Shown here piece after piece: positions 52,211 to 61,680 of a stretch of DNA of 64,000 nt. A model generated the notes under the pieces. That model searched no databases and was not told the origin of the DNA. It saw only the letters and a program-made list of their open reading frames with translations. A program made the position numbers and the translations under genes. The stretch lies in assembly GCF_036231945.1 (NCBI RefSeq), contig NZ_CP109599.1, forward strand, positions 3,566,501 through 3,630,500. Direction: 5' to 3'. The stretch comes from Streptomyces sp. NBC_01429 (lineage in GTDB: Bacteria; Actinomycetota; Actinomycetes; Streptomycetales; Streptomycetaceae). Within the stretch, counting starts at the first letter, position 1, and each line of letters starts with the position of its first letter.

Positions 52211-53548
52211 TCACACGCGCCCCGCGGGCACCTCCTCCAGTACCTCCGCGAGCACCCGCGCCGCCCGTTCCGCGTCGGCGAACCCCGTGTACAGGGGGGT
52301 GAATCCGAAGCGCAGCACATCCGGCCTGCGCAGGTCCCCGACGATGCCGCGCGCGATGAGCGCCTCCATCACGGCCGGCGCCTCCGCGCAGCGCAGCGCG
52401 ACCTGGCTGCCGCGCTCGGCGTGCGCGGCGGGCGTCAGCGAGCCGACGCGCCCCTTCGGCGCGTACGCCTCGACGCACTCCAGGAAGAAGTCGGTGAGGG
52501 CGAGGCTCTTCGCCCGTACCGCGTCGAGCCGTACGCCGTCCCAGACGTCGAGGGCCGCCTCCAGCGCCAGCATGGAGAGGATGTCGGGGGTGCCGACCCG
52601 GCCGCGTACCGCGCCGTCCGCCGCCGCGTACTCCCCGTCCATCGCGAACGGGTCGGCGTGCGAGTTCCAGCCCGGCAGCGGGGAGTCGAAGCGCGGCTGG
52701 TGGCGTTCGGCGACGTAGAGGAAGGCGGGCGAACCCGGCCCGCCGTTCAGGTACTTGTACGTGCAGCCCACCGCGAGGTCCACGCCGTGCGCGTCCAGAC
52801 CGACCGGCAGGGCGCCCGCGCTGTGGCACAGGTCCCAGACGACGAGCGCGCCGGCCTCGTGCACGGCCGCGGTGATGGCGGGCAGGTCGTGGAGGCGTCC
52901 CGTACGGAAGTCGACGTGGTTGAGGAGCACCACGGCGGTACGCGGCCCGAGCGACCCGAGCAGGCGCTCCGGGTCGACGGGGACGACCGGCATCCCGGTC
53001 ATCCTGGCCGCCGAGGCGGCGATGTAGCCGTCCGTGGGGAAGGTGGTGGCGTCCACCAGGATCTCGTCCCGCGCCGGATCCGCCGGATCGAGCAGCCGTA
53101 CGGCGCCCACCACCGCCTTGAAGATGTTGACGCTGGTGGAGTCGCCCACCACGATCCGGCCGGGCCCGGCGCCGACGACGGGCGCGATCCGGTCGCCGAT
53201 CCGCTCGGGCGCGGTCCACCAGCCGCTCTCCGTCCAGGAGCGGATCCGGAGTTCACCCCACTGACGGCTGATCACATCCCGGACCCGGTCCGGCACATGG
53301 CGGGGCAGCGCGCCCAGTGAATTGCCGTCCAGATAGGTGGTTTCGTCGTCGAGGGCGAACAGACCGCGCAGCGCGGCCAGTTCGTCGGCGGCGTCGAGGG
53401 CGGCGGCGCGCTCGGCCATCACACGGTCCACGGTCCCGGCCTCCACGTTGTCGGTGTCCACATCCACAGTCGCGGTATCCACAGGCCCGGTCTCCACGGT
53501 CGCGGTGCCGGTGCCTACAGCCTCGGTCTCCACAGGCTGCTCAGACAT
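52211..53548 (-). CDS. kynU: Kynureninase
   Basis: PLP enzyme that splits kynurenine into anthranilate and alanine (or 3-hydroxykynurenine into 3-hydroxyanthranilate). The 445-residue protein has YLDGNSLGALPRHVPDRV, VVGDSTSVNIFKAVVGA and the PLP Lys in GCTYKYLNGGPGSPAFLYV. An N-terminal extension of Thr/Val/Glu repeats (GTGTATVETGPVDTATVDVD) is repeat-derived. The start overlaps the kynA stop by 8 nt, so they are translationally coupled. Confidence 0.93.
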   Translation of the reverse strand: MSEQPVETEAVGTGTATVETGPVDTATVDVDTDNVEAGTVDRVMAERAAALDAADELAALRGLFALDDETTYLDGNSLGALPRHVPDRVRDVISRQWGELRIRSWTESGWWTAPERIGDRIAPVVGAGPGRIVVGDSTSVNIFKAVVGAVRLLDPADPARDEILVDATTFPTDGYIAASAARMTGMPVVPVDPERLLGSLGPRTAVVLLNHVDFRTGRLHDLPAITAAVHEAGALVVWDLCHSAGALPVGLDAHGVDLAVGCTYKYLNGGPGSPAFLYVAERHQPRFDSPLPGWNSHADPFAMDGEYAAADGAVRGRVGTPDILSMLALEAALDVWDGVRLDAVRAKSLALTDFFLECVEAYAPKGRVGSLTPAAHAERGSQVALRCAEAPAVMEALIARGIVGDLRRPDVLRFGFTPLYTGFADAERAARVLAEVLEEVPAGRV

Positions 53549-54386
53549 GGCTGCGCGCCGTCCACAGCTCGGGGAACACGTTCTTCGTGGCGCGCTTCTC
53601 CAGCCACGCGACTCCGGCGGAGCCGCCCGTACCGGTCTTGGAGCCCATCGCGCGCCTGGTCGCCACCAGATGGTCGTTGCGCCATCGCCACACCAGCTCG
53701 CCGACGTCCGTCAACGCCTCGCCCAGACGCACGAGTTCGGCGTGCCGGTCGGGGTCGGCGTAGATCCCGGCCCAGACCTCCTCCACCTCGGGCGACGGCT
53801 CGTACCGCTGCCCCAGGTCACGGTCGAGGACCGCCCGCGGCACCGGCAGCCCGCGCCGGGCGAGCAGCCGCAGCGTCTCGTCGTACAGGCTCGGCTCGTG
53901 CAGCGCCTTCTCCAGCTCGGCGTGGACGCGCGGCGCGCCCCGGTGCGGTACGAGCATCGAGGCGGACTTGTCGCCGAGCAGGAACTCCATCCGCCGGTAC
54001 ATCGCGGACTGGAAGCCCGAGCCCTCACCGAGGGCACCGCGGTACGCGTTGAACTGCCCTGGGGTCAGCCGGCCCAGCGGCTTCCAGGAGGCGTTGAGCG
54101 CCTCCAGCTCGCCCGCCGAGCGCTTGAGGGCGTCCATCGCCCGGGGGATCCGGTCCTCGCGCAGCGCGCGGGCCGCGGTCTCCCACTCGTGGACGATGAC
54201 CGTGAACCACAGCTCCATGACCTGGGTGGTGACGAGGAAGACCATCTCGCCGGGGTCGTCGGAGCGCAACTGCTGCAAATGGGTGAGGACGTCGGCCTGG
54301 ACGTAATCCTCGTACGGGGTGGTTCCGGCGAAGTCGAGGTTCGGGGCGTCCGAACCGGCTCCGGGAACATCGGGGGCGTGCGACAT
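53541..54386 (-). CDS. kynA: Tryptophan 2,3-dioxygenase
   Basis: Heme enzyme that opens L-tryptophan's indole ring to N-formylkynurenine. The 281-residue protein has YEDYVQADVLTHLQQLRSDD, FLVTTQVMELWFTVIVHEWE (the distal region), SGFQSAMYRRMEFLLGDKSA and a proximal His in WRNDHLVATRRAMG. The ATG at 54386 has GAGGAG. First gene of the kyn operon kynA-kynU-hydrolase, overlapping kynU. Confidence 0.93.
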   Translation of the reverse strand: MSHAPDVPGAGSDAPNLDFAGTTPYEDYVQADVLTHLQQLRSDDPGEMVFLVTTQVMELWFTVIVHEWETAARALREDRIPRAMDALKRSAGELEALNASWKPLGRLTPGQFNAYRGALGEGSGFQSAMYRRMEFLLGDKSASMLVPHRGAPRVHAELEKALHEPSLYDETLRLLARRGLPVPRAVLDRDLGQRYEPSPEVEEVWAGIYADPDRHAELVRLGEALTDVGELVWRWRNDHLVATRRAMGSKTGTGGSAGVAWLEKRATKNVFPELWTARSHV

Positions 54387-54490
54387 CTCTGTCTCCTCGA
54401 TATTGCTGCCGGGTAGCGGTCCGCCCCTTTCCGTGTGGCTACGGAGCCCCGGTCCCCTCCTCGCATCATAGGACGACCGTACGGGGACGG

Positions 54491-55363
54491 TCAGATCAGC
54501 GGGCCCTCGATGTACGTGCCGTCCTCTTCGTACGGCCACGCGTTGGACCGGCATCCGTCGAGACCCTTGATCTGCTGCATCATCACCGGCGCGAGCCGGC
54601 CGGGGCCGCCGCAGCCCATGTGTTGGCGGATGCCTATCTCGTGCCCGACCTCGTGGTTGATGATCAGGTGCCGGTACTCGGAAGGCGGCCCGTCGAAGGT
54701 CGGCGACCCCTGCACCCAGCGGCGCAGATTGACCACGACGCCTTCGGTGGTCTCGCAGTTCAACTCACCGTGGGTGTCGAGCCCCTGGGCCAGACAGAGC
54801 TTGTCGGCGGTCGTGGGGGTGGCGATGCGGATGACGAAGTCCGCGCCCTTGCCCTCGGAGACCAGCTGGAAGGAGCCCCGGCCGTGGGCGGCCCAGCCGC
54901 GCGGGTGGGCCAGGATCTCCTGGATCTCGGCGGCGGCACCGGCGGCGGACAGGTCGATCCCGTCCTCGACCTGCACGCTGTAGCGGCGCAGCGGTCCCGA
55001 GCCGGTCTTCTTGCCGTTGGCCTGCGCGGTGGTGAAGGTGCCGGGTCCCGAGTCCGGGACGCGGGGCGACGCGGAGGGGGACGGGGCCTTGGCGGGGGCC
55101 GAGTCCTCGGGATCCGAGTCCTCGGAGTCCGGGGCCTTGGGGTCCGTTGACGCGGACGCGGCGGGCGTCGCGGGGGATGTCTCCGGGGTGGCCACCGCCG
55201 ATCCGCCGGTGTCGGCGCCCGCGCCGCCGCCCCGCCAGGAGGCTATGGCCGCGCCGCCGCCGACGATGGCACCGGCCAGGACGAGCCCGGCCAGGACCAG
55301 GGGCGCGGGCGACCGTACGCGACGCGATCGACGGACTCGGCGGACGAAGGCACGCTTGCCCAC
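54491..55363 (-). CDS. DUF3152 putative metalloprotease
   Basis: The 290-residue protein starts at GTG 55363 with AAGGAG. Basic head (RRVRRSRRVRSPAPLVLAGL), a TM anchor, a ~75-residue Pro/Ser/Ala/Asp-rich stalk and a globular domain with HEVGHEIG, a zincin HExxH motif in DUF3152. Two Cys (CLAQGLDTHGELNC) and MGCGGPG may form disulfides. Likely an exported zinc protease of unknown substrate. Confidence 0.85.
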   Translation of the reverse strand: MGKRAFVRRVRRSRRVRSPAPLVLAGLVLAGAIVGGGAAIASWRGGGAGADTGGSAVATPETSPATPAASASTDPKAPDSEDSDPEDSAPAKAPSPSASPRVPDSGPGTFTTAQANGKKTGSGPLRRYSVQVEDGIDLSAAGAAAEIQEILAHPRGWAAHGRGSFQLVSEGKGADFVIRIATPTTADKLCLAQGLDTHGELNCETTEGVVVNLRRWVQGSPTFDGPPSEYRHLIINHEVGHEIGIRQHMGCGGPGRLAPVMMQQIKGLDGCRSNAWPYEEDGTYIEGPLI

Positions 55364-55746
55364 AGCGGAAATCTCCTTGCTCGAATAAGCGTGCGATCGA
55401 ACAAACGAAGGCCCGCGCCCTGGTCAAGACGGGCGGGGCCTTCGAAAGGTTCCCTCGCGGGCCGGACCGTGGACAACCCGGTCTTGAGCGCCGACAGTCC
55501 CAGAGCGACGGACGGCCGCTCGCCCGGCCGTCGACCCGGCCGCTCGCCGGGGCGGCGGCGCGGCACCGCTCACTCGATTCGACTCTTCGGACATTTCTGT
55601 CAAAATTGAGACCGTAGAGCCCCACGCACTCGCGGGTTCCCCGCGACCGTGTCGTACGACTTCACTCGATGTCCGCCGTCGGCGGCACCGGTGAGGCCTT
55701 CTGGCGGCCTCCGCTCGACGGAGGCCGGGAAGAAGGTGGAGACGAT
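55364..55746. other. Divergent intergenic region without a gene
   Basis: The left half contains a 8-9-bp-arm hairpin (CGAAGGCC at 55406-55413 with GGCCTTCG at 55437-55444) in the leader of the DUF3152 gene. A block of CCGGCCGCTCGCC repeats lies at about 55518-55556. The right half (55590-55620) has AT-rich boxes (ATTTCTGTCAAAATTGAGACC) that may be the promoter of the PLDc_N-SHOCT gene. Confidence 0.5.
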
Positions 55747-56154
55747 ATGAACCTGGCCTACGACTATCCGGTCCTCGGAGCCTTCTGGACCACCATGTGG
55801 ATCTTCCTCTGGATCCTGTGGTTCGTCCTGCTCTTCCGGGTGATCGGTGACGTGTTCCGGGATGACACCCTCAGTGGAATAGCCAAGACCGGATGGCTGA
55901 TCTTCGTGATCGTGCTCCCCTTCCTCGGCGTGTTCATCTACGTCGTGGCCCGAGGCAGGGGCATGGGCCGGCGCGAGACACGGCACGCACGGGCGCAACA
56001 GAAGGCCCTCGACGACTACATCCGCACCACCGCGGGTCAAGGCGCGGGGCCCCCGAACGAAACGGAGCAGCTCGCCAGACTCTCCGACATCCGCTCCAGG
56101 GGAGACATCACCGACGAGGAGTTCCAGCGGGCCAAGGAAAAGATCCTCCACTGA
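55747..56154 (+). CDS. PLDc_N-SHOCT membrane protein
   Basis: The 135-residue protein has two TM spans (AFWTTMWIFLWILWFVLLFR and AKTGWLIFVIVLPFLGVFIY), the PLDc_N signature with RVIGDVFRDDTLSG between them, a basic arm (RRETRHARAQQKALDDYIRT) and a C-terminal SHOCT motif (LARLSDIRSRGDITDEEFQR-AKEKIL). SHOCT is a short oligomerisation-like tail. GGAG lies before the ATG. Function not known. It precedes the DUF2252 gene by 55 bp. Confidence 0.85.
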   Translation: MNLAYDYPVLGAFWTTMWIFLWILWFVLLFRVIGDVFRDDTLSGIAKTGWLIFVIVLPFLGVFIYVVARGRGMGRRETRHARAQQKALDDYIRTTAGQGAGPPNETEQLARLSDIRSRGDITDEEFQRAKEKILH

Positions 56155-56209
56155 GCGCGCGCCCCGGTACACGGGGGCGCGAAAGAGACCACCTCGCGGA
56201 GCCGCCGCC

Positions 56210-57628
56210 ATGACCGACAGCCACCCGCACGGATACGCCACACGGCACCACACCCCGCGCGAACGGGTCGCGCTCGGCAAGGCCGCGCGGGCCTCCGTAC
56301 CCCGCTCCAGCCACGCCGAGTTCGCGCCGGGGCCCCAGCGGCCGGACCCGTTGGGGATCATCACGAGGCAGTCGGCGGCGCGGCTGCCCGAACTCGTGCC
56401 GATCCGCTACGGCAGGATGTCCGAGTCACCGTTCCGCTTCTACCGGGGGGCCGCCGCCGTCATGGCGTCGGATCTCGCGGACACTCCGACGACGGGGCTG
56501 CGTACTCAGCTGTGCGGGGACGCGCACATGTTGAACTTCCGGCTGCTGGCCTCACCCGAACGTCGGCTCATGTTCGACATCAACGACTTCGACGAGACCC
56601 TGCCGGGCCCCTGGGAATGGGACGTCAAGCGCCTAGCCGCCAGCCTCGCCATCGCGGGCCGCGCGAACGGCTTCAGCGCCAAGGAACGGGCCGCCATCGT
56701 GGAGGCCACCGTGCGGTCCTACCGCGAGAACATGCGGTCCTTCGCCGGGCTCGGCAATCTGGCGGTCTGGTACACCCAGTTCGATGTCGACCGGGTACGT
56801 GACCGGTTCACGGCAGACCTGTCCACGCGAGGACGCGACCGGTGGGCGTGGACCGTGGCCAAGGCGCGCTCGCGCGACACCCTTCAGGCCTTCGACAAGC
56901 TCACCCACGTCATCGACGGCAGGCGCCGCATCGCACCCGATCCACCGTTCATCACCCTTCTCGAGGATCTGCGGCCGGAGGACCGGCACGGTGATGTGGA
57001 ACAGGAGATCCGCCGGCTGATCGAGCGCTACGGCCAAACCCTCCAGTCGGACCGGCGGTTCCTGCTGGAGCAGTACCGGGTGGCCGACATGGCGCGCAAG
57101 GTCGTCGGAGTCGGCAGCGTGGGCACCCGCTGCTGGATCGTGCTCCTGCTCGGCAAGGACGACAAGGATCCACTGTTCCTCCAGGCCAAGGAGGCCGCCG
57201 AGTCGGTACTGGCGCCCCACGTAGGGGCCAGCGCGTACCGGACGCAGGGCGAGAGGGTGGTCGCCGGACAGCGGCTGATGCAGGCCACCAGCGACATCTT
57301 CCTCGGCTGGGAACGGGTCGAGGGCTTCGACGGCCGACCGCGGGACTTCTACGTACGACAGTTGCGGGACTGGAAGGGGGTCGCCGTGGCCGAGGACATG
57401 GTGCCCCGCGGCATGCGTGCCTTCGGCGCGCTGTGCGGCGCGACCCTGGCCCGGGCCCACGCCAGGTCCGGCGACCGCATCGCCATCGCCGCCTATCTGG
57501 GCGCGGGCGACTCCTTCGACCGGGCGCTGGTGACCTTCGCCGAGAGCTACGCCGACCAGAACGAGCGCGACCATCAGGCACTCGTCGATGCCGTCCACGC
57601 CGGACGGCTGTCCGCCGAAGCCGCCTGA
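56210..57628 (+). CDS. DUF2252 protein
   Basis: The 472-residue protein belongs to DUF2252, distantly related to protein kinase/aminoglycoside phosphotransferase folds: FRFYRGAAAVMASDLADTPT, LCGDAHMLNFRLLASPERR, FDINDFDETLPGPWEWDVKR and VGSVGTRCWIVLLLGKDDKD. The HMLNFR and DINDFDET blocks mimic kinase catalytic (HxxN) and Mg-binding (D) motifs, so phosphotransfer is plausible but unproven. Confidence 0.9.
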   Translation: MTDSHPHGYATRHHTPRERVALGKAARASVPRSSHAEFAPGPQRPDPLGIITRQSAARLPELVPIRYGRMSESPFRFYRGAAAVMASDLADTPTTGLRTQLCGDAHMLNFRLLASPERRLMFDINDFDETLPGPWEWDVKRLAASLAIAGRANGFSAKERAAIVEATVRSYRENMRSFAGLGNLAVWYTQFDVDRVRDRFTADLSTRGRDRWAWTVAKARSRDTLQAFDKLTHVIDGRRRIAPDPPFITLLEDLRPEDRHGDVEQEIRRLIERYGQTLQSDRRFLLEQYRVADMARKVVGVGSVGTRCWIVLLLGKDDKDPLFLQAKEAAESVLAPHVGASAYRTQGERVVAGQRLMQATSDIFLGWERVEGFDGRPRDFYVRQLRDWKGVAVAEDMVPRGMRAFGALCGATLARAHARSGDRIAIAAYLGAGDSFDRALVTFAESYADQNERDHQALVDAVHAGRLSAEAA

Positions 57629-57695
57629 CGGTCTCCGGAGGCGCGGGTTCGAGACCGTCCCGTGGGGCGCGGACGCGCGTCGGCCGGGCAGCGCT

Positions 57696-59039
57696 TCAGC
57701 GAGCGGCGACACGGGGACGGGAGCCGGAAGGCGGCGCGGCGTCGGCGTCGGCGTCCAGGAATTCGCGGATCGCGAAGCCGACCAGCGTGAGCACCGCGAT
57801 CCACACCACGACCATCACGGTCGGGTAGGTCCAGGTGAACAGGACGATCGCGGCGACCACCAGGATGGCGGCCCCGATCCCGCGCTTGAAGCGGTGCACG
57901 AACCGTCCGGCCGCTCCCAGGCGAAGCCCGGCCGACACCGCCGCGTCGCGCAGAGCGGCGACGGTCCGTCGGCATCCCGCACGGATGAGGAGAGCGATAC
58001 GGCTGGGGCCGGCGAGAAACGCGGCGACGGCGGTGAAGAGGGCGACTGCGGCGAGTTCCCGCACGCCGGCACGGAGGAACGTGACCAGCGCGTCGTACAC
58101 GGTTCCGGCGGCTGCCTGGGACGTTCCGGGAGGCAGATGGCCGAGGTAGACGTCGCGCGCGACGGTGAGGGCGATACCGAGGCCCAGCATGGCGACGAAC
58201 ACCGCCAGTGCGGCCCCGATCAGCGCGTGCCGACGGTTGAACGCCACGTACACCCCGGCGGCGGCGATCAGCAGGGCGACGAGGGGCAGCCAGACGCCCA
58301 TGATCTGAAGGACTCGCAGAGCGTTCTTGACCTTGCCGACATCCTTCGACGCGAACACCACGAAGTCCGTATGGACGTCCGGGATCTTGGCAGCGGCAGC
58401 GAGGCCAACGCCGACCAACCGGTCCTTCACTCGGGCGACGACCGGAGCCACGTCGATGGCGACCTCGTTGTCCTTCAGCGAGACCGCGCCGTTGGCCTTC
58501 CCCGTGAGGGCCTTGTCGAGCGCACTGTGCGCCCTGCGGTTGCCTTTCACCCAGACCGTCTTGAAGGCACTGCTGGTGACCACCCGCTCCACTGTGTTGC
58601 CGATCAGCTGCTTCAGACCGTTCTCGATCGGCTTGTCCAGGCTTTTGAGCAGCTGTGCCGCCCGCGGCGGTACGCCCTTCTGCGAAGCCGCGTCGCTGAC
58701 CTCCTTGACCAGCGCCTTCACGTCGATCTGTGCCAGCACCACGGAGGTGACCCGATGGGTGACCGCCTTCTGCACATCGGGGTCACCGGCAAGAGGCCCG
58801 ACGGTGGCGACGTAGCGGTCGGTGTCCCGCACGATGCTGTTCGCCCACACCGCGACGACGGACAGCAGCGCCAGCAGAGCGGCGAAAAGGATCAGCAGAA
58901 CCGAGCCGAGTGAGCGGAACCAGTGATGGTCCGCCGCCCGTGGCCGCCCGGCCTCCTCCAGGCCGCCCGCCCGGCGTCGCGGTGCGGCCGGCTCGCTGCG
59001 CTCCCCCTCGGAGGGCGGGGAATCGCTGTTGTCGCTCAT
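57696..59039 (-). CDS. Integral membrane protein of unknown function
   Basis: The 447-residue protein starts at ATG 59039. A Glu/Arg/Pro-rich head is followed by a TM span (SVLLILFAALLALLSVVAVW), an outside domain of ~200 residues (DRYVATVGPLAGDPDVQKAV, VDVAPVVARVKDRLVGVGLA-like helices) and four more TM spans (VWLPLVALLIAAAGVYVAF and ones near the C-terminus). Widespread in actinobacteria. A role in the cell envelope is only a guess. Convergent with DUF2252. Confidence 0.7.
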   Translation of the reverse strand: MSDNSDSPPSEGERSEPAAPRRRAGGLEEAGRPRAADHHWFRSLGSVLLILFAALLALLSVVAVWANSIVRDTDRYVATVGPLAGDPDVQKAVTHRVTSVVLAQIDVKALVKEVSDAASQKGVPPRAAQLLKSLDKPIENGLKQLIGNTVERVVTSSAFKTVWVKGNRRAHSALDKALTGKANGAVSLKDNEVAIDVAPVVARVKDRLVGVGLAAAAKIPDVHTDFVVFASKDVGKVKNALRVLQIMGVWLPLVALLIAAAGVYVAFNRRHALIGAALAVFVAMLGLGIALTVARDVYLGHLPPGTSQAAAGTVYDALVTFLRAGVRELAAVALFTAVAAFLAGPSRIALLIRAGCRRTVAALRDAAVSAGLRLGAAGRFVHRFKRGIGAAILVVAAIVLFTWTYPTVMVVVWIAVLTLVGFAIREFLDADADAAPPSGSRPRVAAR

Positions 59040-59226
59040 ACCCTCAAGGGCATAGCCGCGACGGAAGAACCGCGACCCGGGCGGAGCAGCCGGGTGAACG
59101 CGACGAGGTGCGAAAGGCCCAGGCCGGTGGTACGAGGGGGAACGAGGGACGGCGCTTCCGTCCGGGCCGCGGCCCATCTCCTCGCGGCCATCCCGAATGC
59201 CCTTCCGCGAGTGGCAAACTGCTTCC

Positions 59227-59646
59227 ATGACGACCTACAAAAACCTGCTCGGCGGTCCGGAGCCGACGTACCTGCTGGAGAACGAAGATGCGTACCGCAT
59301 GCTGGGCGAGGATTCACTGACACCGGCCGAGGTCACGGCGAAGCATCCGACGTTCTCGCTCGCGTGGGCGATGCTCGCGGACGACGCGTTCGAGGCGGGA
59401 CGAGTGATCGAGTCCTATGCCTACGCGCGTACCGGCTACCACCGCGGTCTGGACTCGTTGCGCCGGGCCGGATGGAAGGGGCACGGCCCCATCCCTTGGG
59501 ACCACCGGGCCAACCGCGGTTTCCTGCGTTGCCTCGCGGCCCTCGCTCGTGCCGCGGACGCGATCGAGGAGAAGGACGAGGCCGAGCGCTGCTGGCAGTT
59601 CCTCCAGGACAGCAGCGCCGAGGCGTACACCAAGCTGAAGCGCTAG
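59227..59646 (+). CDS. DUF3151 protein
   Basis: The 139-residue protein with MTTYKNLLGGPEPTYLLENE, FSLAWAMLADDAFEAGRVIE, ESYAYARTGYHRGLDSLRRA and WDHRANRGFLRCLAALARAA matches DUF3151, an actinobacterial helical family (TPR-like in appearance) found near fba. Function unknown. It follows the divergent membrane-protein gene. Confidence 0.9.
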   Translation: MTTYKNLLGGPEPTYLLENEDAYRMLGEDSLTPAEVTAKHPTFSLAWAMLADDAFEAGRVIESYAYARTGYHRGLDSLRRAGWKGHGPIPWDHRANRGFLRCLAALARAADAIEEKDEAERCWQFLQDSSAEAYTKLKR

Positions 59647-59759
59647 GTGTATTGACACCCAGGCTTTGCCCCGTAACGGCGAACATCGCCGGTCACGGCA
59701 CCCCCACCGGGGCCGGCCGGGTGGGTGCGCGGTGCGCCCCGCCCCGGCTCCGTGCCCGC

Positions 59760-61328
59760 TCAGCCACCGCTGGAGCCTTCTCCTCCGCCCGCGTCTGATC
59801 CCCGGTCCTCCTCGGATCTCGCGTCTCCGGCGGTTCGCGGCTCCAGTGGCGGCGCGGTCAGCCCGCAGTGGACGCGGCACTCGGGCCGCCCGGCCGGCGT
59901 CTCCGTAGCCCCCTCGACCAGCCCGTCCGCCCCCTCAACCCCCTCCGCCGCCCCCTCGGCCACCTTCGTCGGCCTCGGCGTACGCACCGTCGACCAGGCG
60001 ATCAGCGCCCCCAGCACCAGCACCCCCGCACACATCGGCATCGCGCGCCGGAAGGTGTGGCCGAACTCCGTCGCCGAGCGGTACGCCTCCGGGCCCATGC
60101 CCGCCAGCAGCGGCAGCGCGGCCACCGCGAGCAGACCGGCCGCGCGGGCGGCGGCGTTGTTGATGCCACTGGCCAGCCCGGCACGCGCGGTGTCCACGGA
60201 GCCCAGCACCGTCGCCGTCAGCGGCGCGACCAGGCAGACCATGCCCGTCCCCATCACCACCAGCGCGGGAAGCACGTCCGTGAGGTACGCGGCGTGCTCC
60301 CCCACCCGCAGCATCAGCAGCATGCCGCCCGCGCAGAGCAGAGGCCCCACGGTCAGCGGGATACGCGGCCCGATCCGCTCCGCCAGCGCGCCGGAGCGGG
60401 CGGAGAACAGCAGCATCAGCACCGTGGTCGGCAGCAGGGCGGCGCCCGCGCGCAGCGCCGAATATCCGGTCACCACCTGGAGTTGGAGCGTGGTGAGGAA
60501 GAAGAATCCGCCGAACGCCGCGTACACGCACAGCGTCACCGCGTTGACCGCCGTGAACAGCCGGGACCGGAAGATGGACAGCGGCAGCATCGGATCGGAC
60601 CGCCGCCGTTCCACCTGTACGAACGCCACGGCGACCAGCACACCCGCGGGACCCGCCCAGATCACCCTGCCGATCAGCGCGTACGTGACCAGCGCCAGCG
60701 TCGCCGCGCCGAGCCCGGCCCCCAGGATGTCGAACCGGCCGTGCGCCGCCGGGTCCCTGGTCTCCGGTACGTGGCGCAGCGCCACCGGCACGCACACCGC
60801 CGCCAGCGGCACGTTGATCAGGAAGACCCAGCGCCAGCCGGGCCCGTCCACCAGCCAGCCGCCCAGGAACGGCCCGATCGCCGCCCCGACCCCGCCGAGC
60901 CCCGACCAGACCCCGACGGCCCGCGCCCGGTCCTCCGGATGGAAGCTCGCCTGGATGATCGCGAGCGAGCCGGGCACCAGCAGCGCCCCGCCCACCCCCT
61001 GCAACGCGCGGGCGATGATCAGCACCCCCGCGTCGGGCGCGATCCCGCACAGCAGCGAACCGAGCGCGAACCACACCACCCCGAGCACGAAGACCCGCCG
61101 CCGCCCGTACCGGTCACCGAGCGAACCGCCGAGCAGGATCAGCCCGGCGAGCGTGAGCATGTAGGCGTTGACGGTCCACTGGAGGACCGCCAGATCCGCG
61201 TGGAGGGACGCCCCGATATGGGGCAGCGCGACATTGACGACGGTGGAGTCGAGCAAGGCCATGCTCGAACCGAGAACCGTCGTCAGAATGACCCACCGCC
61301 CCCTGGCCGAGGACAGCCTGATGTCCAT
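59760..61328 (-). CDS. DHA2-family (14-TM) MFS multidrug exporter
   Basis: The 522-residue protein starts at ATG 61328 with SSARGRWVILTTVLGSSMAL, LDSTVVNVALPHIGASLHAD (motif D1), GGSLGDRYGRRRVFVLG (motif A) and GVWSGLGGVGAAIGPFLGGW (motif C, the antiporter motif). It has fourteen hydrophobic stretches and a ~60-residue Glu/Thr/Gly-rich tail. Typical EmrB/QacA-type drug:proton antiporter. No adjacent regulator. It ends 114 bp from the convergent DUF3151 gene. Confidence 0.9.
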   Translation of the reverse strand: MDIRLSSARGRWVILTTVLGSSMALLDSTVVNVALPHIGASLHADLAVLQWTVNAYMLTLAGLILLGGSLGDRYGRRRVFVLGVVWFALGSLLCGIAPDAGVLIIARALQGVGGALLVPGSLAIIQASFHPEDRARAVGVWSGLGGVGAAIGPFLGGWLVDGPGWRWVFLINVPLAAVCVPVALRHVPETRDPAAHGRFDILGAGLGAATLALVTYALIGRVIWAGPAGVLVAVAFVQVERRRSDPMLPLSIFRSRLFTAVNAVTLCVYAAFGGFFFLTTLQLQVVTGYSALRAGAALLPTTVLMLLFSARSGALAERIGPRIPLTVGPLLCAGGMLLMLRVGEHAAYLTDVLPALVVMGTGMVCLVAPLTATVLGSVDTARAGLASGINNAAARAAGLLAVAALPLLAGMGPEAYRSATEFGHTFRRAMPMCAGVLVLGALIAWSTVRTPRPTKVAEGAAEGVEGADGLVEGATETPAGRPECRVHCGLTAPPLEPRTAGDARSEEDRGSDAGGGEGSSGG

Positions 61329-61404
61329 AAGGGGATCATCCCCGCCGCACGGCAAGGCGGCGAGTGGGCAAAGCGGCCGGCCGTCACCTTTTTCGCGCTC
61401 TCGC

Positions 61405-61680
61405 TCAGGCAGGCTTCCCGACGGCGAGAGCCAGCCGCTTCGCCCGGCGCACGGCGTCCTGCCAGGTGTCCTCGTAACGGCGGAAGTCAAGGTCCGTCTT
61501 GCTGTAGCCGCCGGGCACCTGGCTGTCGAGGTGACGCACGAGCTGCCGGCAGGAGAGGCGAGCTGCGACGGCGACCTGGGGTGCTCGACCACCTGGACCG
61601 AAACGGCCCCGTTCTTGGCTCGGGACCGCAGGCCCCGCACGTAGTCCCGCTCGGTCACTTTCGCGCCTTCGGTGTTCTCG
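61405..61680 (-). pseudogene. RloB-like protein remnant
   Basis: In frame with the ATPase remnant, GAKVTERDYVRGLRSRAKNG looks like the start of an RloB-type protein (the usual EGxKTExxY pattern). In another frame, closer to 61405, GYSKTDLDFRRYEDTWQDAV then RRAKRLALAVGKPA and a TGA look like its C-terminus. The middle is deleted and the frames differ. RloB pairs with an AAA ATPase (RloA) in abortive-infection-type systems. Confidence 0.55.
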